From positions 16,293-80,292 of the forward strand of contig JASAND010004045.1 in assembly GCA_030248195.1 (NCBI GenBank): DNA of 64,000 nt. The letters are read 5' to 3'. Below, one piece after another: positions 34,444 to 46,200 of the stretch. Origin of the DNA: Trissonchulus latispiculum (Eukaryota; Nematoda; Enoplea; Enoplida; Ironidae). The position numbers and the translations under genes were made by a program. A model generated the notes under the pieces. That model ran no database searches and had not been told where the DNA came from. It saw only the letters and a program-made list of their open reading frames with translations. Position 1 is the first letter of the stretch, and each line of letters begins with the position of its first letter.

Positions 34444-35094
34444 CTGGGGGGTACCCTTCCTAAACCTCCCCCAATGCCGTTATGAGTTATCCCCTCATTT
34501 TTCGCCTAAAATAAACCCAGAGGCTCTGTTGAGCTAAGAAATGAATGAATTGTTCCTTTGCTGTTAGTGGTTTTATAAAATAATTTCATTTTCATTTTCA
34601 AATTTGGGCTTTTTCCGGCACTTGCGTTTTTTCCCACCGAGTCTAAAGTCACCCTCGGTCGCACCACTCGCACCTAGCTTTTTCTATCCCAAAATTTCTG
34701 GAGGGGGAAGTCTGGGTGGCGGGCTCATTACAGTGGCGGATCCAGGATTTTGAAAAGGGGGGGCCCGCTGAAAATTTTTGGGGGGGATAACCAAAGTTTT
34801 TCGGGAGGGGGGCCAAAATTTTCTTTTTCCAGGAACAAAATATTTTTACAAGAAAATTATATAATATTGTGTATGGAAAGGTTAGTTCACTTGCCAATTG
34901 GAAAACAACTGAGTTGAAAACATTGAGATGAGTTATTGAGTTGTATATATAATCGATCAGTGGACAACCAAAACGGGAATTGGATGCTTTTCAGAATTTT
35001 TCACTTCCACGATTTATATATTCTAGAGCACTTTCAGAAGCTGCCAATTATCAATCTTGCATTGCCCATTTGTATATATATATATATATATATA
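34444..35094. other. Intergenic DNA with a fragment of another transposon end
   Basis: CAGTGGCGGATCCAGGATTT at 34732-34751, followed by G runs, looks like the end of a DNA transposon whose partner end I do not find. A TA repeat lies at about 35072-35096. No gene. Confidence 0.4.
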
Positions 35095-36640
35095 TAGTCA
35101 AGCGGGAAAAAAACCCACTTGCCAATGCGGGAAAAAAACCCACCCCCAGTGTGGGCTTACCGGTATGAGCTATCTAGGATTTTAATAGCCTATCTTGAAG
35201 AGCATCCAAAATAACCCTGGAGGGTGTATTATTGTCGCTCCCACTGCTTCCCAGCAAATTTTTTGGGACTTTGAAATTTTCGAAAATTTTGGTCCGTCCA
35301 AGTACCGAAATTGGGCAAACTTTGCCTGGCCACCATAGTTTCCCTGGAACTTTGGGTCTCGGGGGGGGTAAATCTTGGCCAACCTCCGAAATGTGATGGG
35401 GGGTACCCCCCCCAACCCCCCCCAGAATTCGGGCCTCAGAAATTTCGAAAAATGGCCAAAAAATGCAAAATTTTCTGTATTTTAATGCTTTTTCCGAGAA
35501 AACAAGGCTTGTTTTGACAGTTTTAGGCGTTTATACGAGGTTTTAAAGCGATTTTAAGTCAAAATTTGAGAAAATTTTTTCAAAAAATGACCATTTTTCG
35601 ACCAAATCTAGCTAACTTTTTGGGTCCAAAAATCGTTGGGGGGGGGGGTTCGGGGGGGGGTAGCCAAAAGTTGGGGGAGGGTAAGTCAAAAAATCTGGGG
35701 GGGGGGGTAAATTTGGTCAAAAATTTTGGGGGGGGGGATACCCCCCCCCCCAAGGAAACTATGCTGGCCACCCTGAACTATATACTGGAAAGACTTAGAC
35801 CAAAGCGGATTGTATCTATATATGTGTAGGGCATCTGTCGCGCATCATAATGATATATGCCACACTGCTCTAACCCCTCCGGTGCGACCTGGGGGTGACC
35901 TAGAGTTGGCGGAAAAAAAGCCCACATGCGGGAAAAAACCCACTTTTCAAAATTGAAAATTTTTCTAAGCATTAGCAGGAAAGGTCAAACGAATACATAT
36001 ATACATTTGTTTAATAGAGCCTATAGATTAAATTGGTATATATAGGTTTTACCTGGGTTCGATCTGTTATGGGAGGTCCAGGGGGTCAAAATCGGACATA
36101 GTGCCATTTCAAGCCAAAATTTCAATTTGTCCAAAAATATTTTTGCCTTAAAATGGGTCTAGTTTGGCTTTAAATACAAGAAAAACACGTTTTCTATACG
36201 ATGGAATGCTTAAACTGCCGAAAATAAACAATTTTTAAAAATTTCCAAAATTTGCCTATGTTTATGTGTTAAACATACCAAATTTTCAAAAGTCACTATG
36301 ACCTCAATTTTTCAACAAAAACTAATATATTTTGATGCAGTTGTACTAAAAACAACCCGCTCTTTCATTTGGAACGGTTAGAAATGCTCCTGGCAACTTG
36401 CTAAAAAAATTTTCGGGGTGGGTTTTTTCCCGCATATGGGTTTTTTCCCGCATTGGGTTTTTTCCCGCCAGTTTGGGACAATTTTTCTCACTAACGGCGC
36501 ACCCTAGAGAGGTGTTCTATAGCTCATAAGAAAGCTTACGACTAGGCCTAGCACCCTGTATAGTCAGTATTTCAATATCTCAAACCAGTAAAAAGTTCTG
36601 GCCAAAAATCTGAAAAGTGGGTTTTTTCCTCGCTTGACTA
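35095..36640. mobile_element. Composite element with iterated GCGGGAAAAAACCCA words
   Basis: TAGTCAAGCGGGAAAAAAA at the left and its near complement ending CGCTTGACTA at the right define inverted ends. GCGGGAAAAAACCCAC words recur at 35101-35150, 35905-35945 (forward) and 36418-36475, 36617-36635 (reverse). A G-rich dispersed repeat occupies 35300-35770 inside. Related words at 38770-40255 show a family. No ORF is recognised. Confidence 0.55.
35300..35770 (-). repeat. G/C-run-rich dispersed repeat, copy 2
   Basis: Read on the minus strand it matches 28270-28461 joined to 29500-29750, without the TTAA element, and so provides the unfilled site. It contains runs of 7 or more G. Confidence 0.6.
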
Positions 36641-36659
36641 TATACGTTATGAAAGCAGA

Positions 36660-37800
36660 ATAAAATTTGTAAATGCCCGTATATAAGCATAGGTGTACCA
36701 CCTGTTTGGGTTGGGGGGGAGTAAAATGTCCAAATCTGGCTTGGGGGGGTCTCAAAACTCGGAAATTTTCAAAAAAACTGTACCCACACTTTTTACAGCT
36801 AAAAATGGCCCTTTTTGGACATATATATGTAAAATCGACTATTTTTGACATAAATCTAGTAAAAAAACCACTCGTATTGTGTTTTAAAACCGATTTTTTA
36901 TATTTAAAACCGATTTCTAAATATTTCTAGCCAATTTTTTCAGAAATTTTTGAAAAATTGCAAACATTTTTGCAAAAATTTTGCATTTTTCTCTTGTTTG
37001 GACCCAATTTTAGGGGGGAGGGGGGTCTGAGCTCGCCTTGGGGGGAGTATATATATAGTCGAGGTCGGGTAGGGGGGAGGGGGGGTTTGGCCTTCTCGTG
37101 GGGGGTCTCACAGGGGGTAAACTGTAGCCTGGTACACCTATATGTATATAAGCCGGTATATATATAGTCATAAAATAAACTGAAATCGTTGAGTACAATT
37201 ATATACTTACAAAACAGGAAAGGAAACAAAATAGAAGACACTTTAAGAGACAGAAGTTCTGTCACAGAACTACGTATGTATATATATACGTAATAAAGCA
37301 GCACAGAAGTATAGTAAAGCTGGCTTACTTCTACTGGGGGGGTGCCCCCCCATTCGGCGACCCCTCCCCCCCCCCCATAGTTTCCCTGGAACTTTGGGTC
37401 TGGGGGGGTAAATCTTGGAAGGTTGGTGGTCTACCCAAGAAATGTGATGGGGGTATATACCCCCCCAAACCCCCCCCCCCAGAATTCGGACCTCGGAAAT
37501 TTCGAAAAATGGGCAAAAATGCAAAATTTCCTGTAATTTTGCCCTTTTTTCAAAACAAGGCCTGTTTTCAACGGTTTAGGCGTTTTTGCACCGTTTCAAA
37601 GTGATTTTAAGTCGAAATTTTAGAAAATTTTAAAAATGACCATTTTTTGGCCAAACTTAGCTAACTTTTTGGGCTGGGGGGGTTCGGGGTGGGGTAGCCG
37701 AAAGTTGGGGGAGGGTATCTCAAAAATTCTGGGAGGGGGTAAAATTGGTCAAAAATTAGGGGGGAGTATATACCCCCCCCAAAGGAAACAATTCCCCTCC
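36660..37800 (-). repeat. G/C-run-rich dispersed repeat, copy 3
   Basis: Inverted relative of 29500-30570. Shared landmarks include GGTGTACCACCTGTTTGGG (36692-36710) and the TAAACTGTAGCCTGG block near 37120, mirrored near 29935-29955. Runs of G or C are common. Confidence 0.6.
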
Positions 37801-38579
37801 CCCATTCGAGGAGCCCCCCCATAAAATTCCGACCTCCCCCCATAACCCCAAAAATTGCCATTTTTAACAATTTTTAGCCTAAATTTTCAAAAATTTTCCG
37901 GCTTCACCGGATTTTTACCTAAATTCAGGCCTGTTGCGGTTCCTTTTTTCTTTTGTTTCCTTTTTTTCGAGACCTTCCTTTTATTTCCTTTTTCGCCCAA
38001 AATTCCTTTTATTTCCTTTTTTTCTGGCTGACTTCAAAAAGTCTAGGAAATTGCACAATTTTTAAGCAAAAATTACGTTTTTGCCCATATTTTTTCAAAA
38101 ATTTCGGGCTTCGCCGGGATGTGATCATACGGATTTTAATTTCAAAGTTGGTTTTATATTTTGGACGTATATATTTAATAATAACTTGAGTTGGCTTTAC
38201 GGTTTTAATTTGGTCTGCTTGGCTTTACGGTTTTAATTTGGTCTGCTTGGCTGTAACAGTGTAGATTTAAGCTATAGTAACGGCTGAGCTTTTGCAGTTT
38301 CTATGTAGAGTGCACGAAATAGCAAATTTTAACGATTTTATTCTTTTCAGCACATGTATTGTTTTGTTACTCAACGCTAAGATTATATAAATTTTGATGG
38401 TTGTAGGCCGTTTCCAGGACTTTGCAGCAAGAAAATTTCGAACATGATCTAAACTTCTCGTTTTATCGTTGAGATTTTAAAAATATCTAAAATAGTTTAT
38501 TATCCCAGCATGTTTTGTTTATGAATGCGAGCTTACTTATACAGTTTAAAAAGTGAAATGTGTTAACAATGCGGAATTT
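37801..38579. other. Intergenic DNA with a small tandem repeat
   Basis: Two copies of a ~32-bp unit (GGCTTTACGGTTTTAATTTG..TCTGCTT) lie at about 38192-38255. CGGCTTCACCGG and CGGGCTTCGCCGGG hairpin words occur at about 37900 and 38105. No gene. Confidence 0.45.
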
Positions 38580-40255
38580 GATAGGGGATTCGTGTTAACC
38601 TGGACCGGTTCTATATGAAACCTTGCCAGTTGATGCTGCAAATTTTGATGTTTGATTTTCTCACTTATTATAAGGAATATCGCAAAAATAACTGCAGATA
38701 CGAAGTCAGCGACGCCGATTTTACCTGTCGCATGCATAAAATCGCTAATATGAGTTACCCTGACCGAATACTGGGGTTGGTTTTTTCCCATCGGTTGGTT
38801 TTTTCCCGCCATTGGTTTTTTACCCCGGCTAATTAACCGTTTACCGTTAATTACGAATTAACGACAGGACCTAGAGAGGCGATTTATATACCAAAATGAC
38901 AGTCTAGACAGGGCTTGATAAGAAATAATTTATAGCCGGATTGCTCCACTGGGTAGTTCTGCAGAGTCCAAAAAGTGACTACCTTGGTTTTTTTCCCCGA
39001 CCTCTATATATAGATATGTATATAGGCAAATTTTGGAAATTTTTGAAATTTGCATAATTTCTGCAGTTTAATCATCCTGTCACATAGAAAACGTGTTTAT
39101 ATTGCATTTAAAGCCATCAATCAAGCGGGAGCTACAATAATACACCCTCTAGGGTAGTTTTGAACGCTCTTTAAGATAGGTTATTAAAATCCGATCTAGC
39201 TCATATGGGTGACTCACACTGGTGATGGGTTTTCCCGCATCTCGGACTGGATTTTTCCCGCCGCGCTATAAATTTTGGAAATTTGGTTGTTTACTCCCGA
39301 AAATTAGAGGGGGCGGGAACCCCCCCCCCCTGAATTTGGAGTTCAGAAATTTCAAAAATCTGAGTCGGACCCCTTAGCAATTCGAGGGTTAGAAAATTGA
39401 GGAGAAAAATAGAAAAAGGTATACGTATATATATAATTTTAATTTTAACGAATTTAACGCGAATTTTAATCTTAGGGAGGAAATTACTATTTTTGCCTAA
39501 AAATGTGCAATATTTTAAAATTTTTCATTTTTATTTGTGTTTGTATTTAAAATTTTTATTTGTGTTTTTACTGTGTTTTCGCACAGTTTTCTTAGAAAAA
39601 CACCCATTTTCTGAGAAAAAACACCAAAATTTTGAGTTTCAGAAACAAAATTTTATTCATTTCTTCAGGTTTTGAGCTACAGAACATTTTCATCATTCCG
39701 TTATGTGTTGCCCAGATGATCAAAATCTGTGCAATTTCAAGCCAAATTTGCAAATTTTACCAAATTTTGCTTATGTTTACGTTAAAATGGGTCTCGTTTG
39801 GCTCGAAATCCAATAAAAGCTTGTATTCTAGACGACAGCCTGTTCAAACCGCACAAAATAAGCAAATCTGAAGATTTTCCAAAATTTGCCTATCTTTAGA
39901 TACGTGTTAAACATACAAAATTTTGAAATATTAATTTGGCTTATATACATTTTTGCACGAATTTTGATATTTTTCGATGCTAACGTACTAAAAACAACCC
40001 TCTCTTTCGAATGATGCAGACAAAATTCTTCTGGCACCCTTCTAGCAAAAAATTCAGGATGGGTTTTCTTTTCCTATCTGTTTCGTTGAAAATTTGTTAC
40101 TAACGGTAAGAGCTAGAAATGCGATTTATAACTCATTTTGAAGCCCTTCGCAAGGCCTCATGGCAGTTATCGTTAGAATTTTCATTTGTACTTCCATTAA
40201 AGAGGTTCGTCTAAAAATCTGAAGTTTGAGTTTTTATTTCCCGCCGCGCTATGTA
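38580..40255. repeat. Mosaic of GGGAAAAAACCC-family element pieces
   Basis: GGTTTTTTCCC-type words at 38775-38830, 38990, 39228-39262, 40062 and 40225-40250 mark several pieces of the family seen at 35095-36640. 39090-39262 matches 35100-35235 inverted. 38610-38700 matches 26990-27080 inverted. No coding sequence. Confidence 0.5.
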
Positions 40256-40464
40256 TATGACATAGCCCAATGAGCCTCGTTGTAGGACAGGCTCATGTGC
40301 ATATTACAGGCTGGCTAGTTTCCGTGTTTGTACAACGTGCCTGAGAGTACTCATGTGTATTTTACATGCGACGAAGGAGCATTTTTGGTTCTTGTATATT
40401 GTATATCTAGTTGTTTAGATTTAGCGAAGATCACAATTTAAAAGAACCAGCTTTTTTGTTCATG

Positions 40465-43138
40465 ATGGGATCGCGAAGTCGAAGTCGAGATCGGGGCAGT
40501 CGAAGAAAGCGCGGCTCCAGTCGCCGGTCTCGCTCCAGGGATCGCAGCCGACGCCATCATTCCAAGGATCGCAAACGGGCCAAAAGGTTGGTTAGTCTCC
40601 TTTCCTCGTTTCGTTTGGCATTGATTGAATAACGCGGGGGGATGGGAGCAGATACTGCAGATTTTCGACTGAAAAAATTGCGGCTAGCCCGAAATACCGT
40701 TGACCGAAAATCCGTAAAATGTTGCAGTTTTGTTTCTGGACACCTCTAGGAGAGCGGAAGGGAAAGTCCAAAAAGTGAGGCTCGGATGGAATGTGTTGGA
40801 AATCCAGTAAAAAATCCAGGGTATATTTTTACAGGTGGGGGGGTCCCTCTTCCGAAATTGTCCTTTCCCCCTCAGGGGATTTTTTGATGGGATTTTGACG
40901 GATTTTTTGAGGGCCCAATTTTTTCCAAAAATTTGCCGGGTTCACAGCAGATTTTTTCTTAAAATAGCTATTTTTAGCTTAAATTCTGGCATTTTATCCC
41001 CCGGGCTCAACCGGGAAACACCCTAAAAATACCCGAAAATGTGTTGCTTCTTTGTTTTTCGAGTTGTGAGCAATTTTTAACGTAATAATATATTGTACAC
41101 TATGTATCATCAGGGTATTTTTTACAGGGGGGGGGCGGGGGGGCCCCCCCCCCCGAAATTGACCTTCCCCCCCCCGAAAATGCCTTCCCCCCCCCCCGAA
41201 ATCGCCCCCTCCCGGGATTTTTGCTTCCCCCCCCCGGGATTTTTTGGAGGCCCAAATTTTTGCCAAAAATAGGCCAATTTTCAAAAATTTTCCGGCTTCG
41301 CCGGAGATTTTTTCGTAAAAATAGCTATTTTTAGCTTAAATCCTGGCATTTTTGAGAACTTTTTGCGTTTCACCATGCGAAATACGCCAAAAAATACCAT
41401 TTTTTGGCTCATTTTTGCAAAAAAATCCCCCCCCCCCCCCAAATTTTCATCCCCCCCCGGCCCCGGGGGGGCCCCCCCGGGAAGCCCCCCCCCCCCGAAA
41501 AAAAATCCCTAAAAAATACCCTGATCATAGGGGTTGCGGCAGTGACCCCTATAATATGTGTGAAAACTGGCCGGAGACAGTGTAAAATAAGCAGATCCTG
41601 CGCAGATTTTATGCGCAAATTGTAGAGCACATCGAGTTTAGTATGTTTCAGAAGTTTCACATCGAAGTTTCACTACCGTATCACTTACCGTTAAAAAGTT
41701 GCGCCCCGGACCGGTTATACGGCGATGTATTTTTCCGGTTTCTCCTATTTGATGGTTGCATTGTACATAATGTTCGCCGCTTTCACGTGAACTGCAGCGG
41801 TGGGCCAACCTAAAGGGCTATAGGGTGTAGTAGTACCCTCTAAAGAATTTAAGAATCACATCTTTTTTTGCGCCGCAGCTGCGCCACAGCGCCGCAGTGA
41901 CGCCGCCAAGTCGGCTCATAGCGAAAAGTGACCATTTTTGCGGTCGTCGCTCAGGTCGACCGTTACGAGCTGGAGCTGATTTCTTTTTATATTCAGAAAT
42001 TACATATATTGAACTAACTAAAGGACCAGGTTGCGTTTTTCTATCACTTCCCTAGCGACCACAGTGGCCCGTCAAAAATGGCGAAAATTCGAAAAATGAA
42101 AAATCGAAATTTCTCGCTATCTGTTTAACTTTGAAAGCTCAAATCTTCCATACAATGGTTTTCTGGCACGGAGAATCGATTCCCGCAGTCAGTTTTACCG
42201 TCGGACCCACCCATCTTGCTGGGCTGGTTCCACTTTGCTGTCGGGAGGGTCAAGTCGGAAACCGCGTCTAGGTGGTCCATAGTAGGCTTTGCCTGGCCTC
42301 TCAAAACTTTGTCAGTAAAGGTTTTCTGGTGTGCCCAGCTCATTTCCGGTATTCATTTTGCCGTCCAACGTACCTATTTTGCTGGGCTGGTTCTACTTTG
42401 CCGTCGGGAGGGTCAAGTCGGTAACCGCTTCGTAGATGTCATTCTTAGGCTTTACTCAGCCTTTCAAAACTTTGTCTATAGGTGTTTTTTGGTGCGCCCA
42501 GCTCATTTCCGGTATTAGTTTTGCCGTCCGACGTACCTATTTTGCTAGCCTAGTTCCAGTTTGCCGTTTGAAGGGTCAGTCGGGTGGGAGGGTCAAGTGG
42601 TCGAAAATAAAGTTTTTCAAAAGTGGTCAAATTTGGTATCAAATGAAAGCTCTAAGTGAGCTGAGCAACTTTTGTCATAGAACTGCGTACCTAAAGTGGC
42701 TGTAGAGTGCTGTGGTTGGGTGGGGTGGGGACTTAGGCGATTTTGGGTCAAAAATAAAATTTTTCAAAAGTGGTCAAGTTTGGTATCAAATGAAAGCCCT
42801 AAATGAGCTGAGCAGCTTTTGACATGGAACCATCCACCAAAAGTTGCTGTGTCGAATTTATGCTTTTCTCTACCGGAATTTAAAGGATAGACATAGGCCC
42901 AACACACATATTATCCCCTTTTGTGCGGAGCATTTCCGTTACTTGTATATATTTAAACTATTTCTGTTGCTTTTATCATTGCAGATATTGGTTTTCGTGG
43001 TCCACGTGGGCCTAAACGTGTGCACTTTGATCCATTCCATTTTCCCATGAATTCTTGTTTTATTGTTTGTGAGCCCGCCCTGATTGTTTCAAACTCTGTT
43101 AACAGGGTCCCCCTTCAATCCCCCCCTCCCTATCTAGA

Positions 43139-43213
<75 letters not shown>

Positions 43214-46200
43214 GTATATATAAGTATGTGCTTATTGTATTTGTTTGATATAATTTTCTTCTTTCAGATATCGTAATAATGCTTCAGACTCTGATATGAG
43301 CAGCATTGAAAGTGGTTCGGAAAACGAGGTGGAGAAACTCATGAAAAAAGAGCGAAAAAGGGCCAAGTACGCATATTATATGCTATGTTTTGATAACCTC
43401 CTGTCATCATCATTAGTCGTTTTCTCACCGATTTGACTGAAAACAACAGCTAATGTTAATGTGTGTCACCTGCCAGTTAGTATATATGTGTATATATTGC
43501 AAAATCAGAACTTTTAAGAACTTAGAATAACAGGGCAGTAAACGATTTGTTTCCGGATGAAACTTTGCCAACGTTTTCGTTGATGACGATCATAACATTG
43601 TGATGTCTAATGCAGCAAACAACAACAGCATCCGCGCATAGTTACATGTTAGACAAAGTAATGAAACATAAAAATTTGAAATTTTTCAGAATATTTTTCA
43701 AAATTTTCTCTAAAATATTTTTAAAACCAAGGTTGTAGCTTGGCTTTATGTATGATAGAAATTCACAGGGCAACGAAAAATTGAAATTTTTGGCGAAAAA
43801 TAGAAAACTTTTCCTCGAAGTTGAATGATTTTCTTTCAGTTTTGCGTAGACGGATAGTAGGCGGATACGTACGTGTCCGGATATCCGTTACGTACGTATA
43901 TATATAACGCAAAATAGGCGGATATCCGGATATGAGAAAATATCCGGCGCCCGATGTCTATCACTAATTGTCTGTGTCTTAATCCGCTTTCAGGCAACAG
44001 CGTGAACTGGAAACCCAGGTGTTGGGCGAAGAGGCCTCTCGAAAGCTGGACAGCATGATCTCCTATCGGGTGGATGAGGAGGTGAAGAAACGAGCGGCCC
44101 AGGTGGACTCGGAGATTCAGCGACGCGTCGCAGCGGCTCGCGTCGACATTGAACGCGAGATCAGGCAGGAGCTGGAGGCCAAGTTCCGCGAAGAAGTGCG
44201 GGCCATTGAACAGCGTGAGGTGAGGGTGGAGGAAATTATGTATGCGGATTGGCAGGAACTCTATCCTAGATGATAATTTCATTAGGTTAATGAAAAGAGT
44301 TTCGTTTTTCAAAGCAAATTGTGATTAGTCTGTCTGTCTGATCTTCATTCAAGGACAGCGAGCTTTTGTGTGGAAAAATTGGTGTTTTTTGGATGTTTAA
44401 TGTAGAATTGTAGAAAAATTGTTAGAATGTTGTACGAATCCGAACAAATACAAAATATATATATTTCAGACTAAGTTGTGACTGTGAGGTAATAAATTTA
44501 TGCAGACAGAAGCAGAAGCTCCTGTAAGGTTTTGCAAAATTGAAAGTTTGGCGGGAAAAGTGTTAAAATGTTTCCTTTAGGAGAGGATTATTCATTTTTT
44601 GTATTTTTAATTTATCTCGTTATCATTATTGTCTCTACTCTATCTGTATTATTTTGTAGTGGTTGGTCAGTTTTTTTAGTAGAAAGTCAAGACTTCTTTA
44701 GTAGAAATATGTTCGCAGAGAAAGCAGAGACCTCACGTAACCATTCGTCTTTAAAGTATTATAAGCTGTTATTGTGTATTATAATTATTTCATTGTTATT
44801 TTTGAGCCAATTATTTTGGTGGCTAACATTAACCTAGGATTTTCAGAAGCAGAAGTTATGTATGTAGCATTAGGATTGAGATGAAATCATTTCCGCTCTT
44901 ATTACTACACACGCAAAATTTTCCCTTTGAAGTTCCCTATCACTTAAAGGAACCACGAATAATGAAAAAAGCAGTCAGTCGTTCTCTTATACAATTCTGA
45001 ATTCTTGGTAGGGTAAGTCAAATCTTACGTAATTTACGGTTGTTACTCTATTGATATGTGCATATGTGTGTGTTGCACAAATTTTATCGAATTTGTGCGT
45101 GCACGAACATTTTGCATGAGCTCTTGTGAACGATTCACCCCCCGCCCGTTGTCATGAATTTCAACCGCTTACTCTTCCTGAAAATTTTTTCTGTACTATC
45201 CGTTTTAGTTACCGAGTTTTGCAAGAGTTCAATGTATATATGGTCTCTTCAATTTTGAGAAATGGTCTTCTTAGCACAATACGCTGATTATTATTATTTA
45301 CTTTGATTTTTATGTCTATTTTTATTTTGACTAAAATGTGTTTTCTGATCTTTTAGACTGAAGAGCGTGAGAAGCGTTTGTCTGCCGAGGCAACGCTTCA
45401 GGAGAAAATGTCAAAGTTGGAAGAGTCGCAGAGAAAACTGGTACGCAAATTCCTGTAACTAAGAGTGTTTTTGTTGTTTACGTCACGTATGAAATTAACC
45501 GGACGTAAGGATTAACGCAATGAGGAAGCTTTTCCCGTCACAAGCAGACCAAGAATGGGCACTTATTGTTATTAGTGTTGGGATTGGCCAAAATTTTCCC
45601 TGATTGGCTTTGCTTGGCTTGCCCGGAGTTTGAAGTTGGCTAGCTGGAATTTGCAATTTTTATTCGTCTACCGTGCATAAACTTATTTAAACTTTATTCA
45701 AAATAGGTTTCGAAACGTTTACGTTTAGCTCTAATCCCTGATAATTCTGTTTTGGTTTTGCTGGAGGGCTGCAGTAAATTGATGAGACGTTGACCAAGAG
45801 GCAAACTTAGAAAACTAAGTTGTTTGTTAACACAATTAAAATTTGCTTGCAATTAGTAAATTTTATTGAAAAATAACGCTAACAGCGATAAATTAGTACG
45901 GAAGTCAGTGTGTCGTAAAAAGTTGGAGCTAAGTGTCAACATCTTTCTTATGCAAGTAAACAGAAAATCTGTAGTAATGTATCTAATGTATCGTTTATGT
46001 TGCACCGTCTTGTGCACGATATTATGCTGCAAAATTAAATTCTGCAACACAGTTTAAAAATAAAATCTGTAGATTTGAGCTTGGCTAACAGTCGGCCATT
46101 GGCCAGCCAGCTGTAGCTGATAACTGAGAGCCAGCCGCCTGTCTAAAGTAGTATTCTTGGCCTGCAATGGTGAAAAGTGCCATCCGTTGTTCGGAATTGA

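Noticed and set aside
36051..36090. tRNA-like GGGTTCGATC word
   Set aside because: No acceptor stem, D-arm or anticodon arm could be folded around it.
40411..40464. Upstream extension of the ARGLU1 frame
   Set aside because: The extra N-terminal residues do not resemble the family, whereas the internal ATG gives the typical MG-S-R-S-R start.
44019..44273. Reading ARGLU1 exon 3 as a stand-alone 84-residue gene
   Set aside because: It reads through the donor at 44220. The spliced model joins five exons in phase and restores the known C-terminal tail.
44568..44837. Hydrophobic 89-residue ORF with apparent membrane segments
   Set aside because: Lies in an AT/T-rich part of ARGLU1 intron 3, where T-rich codons give Phe/Leu/Ile by composition; no homologous copy or splice support.
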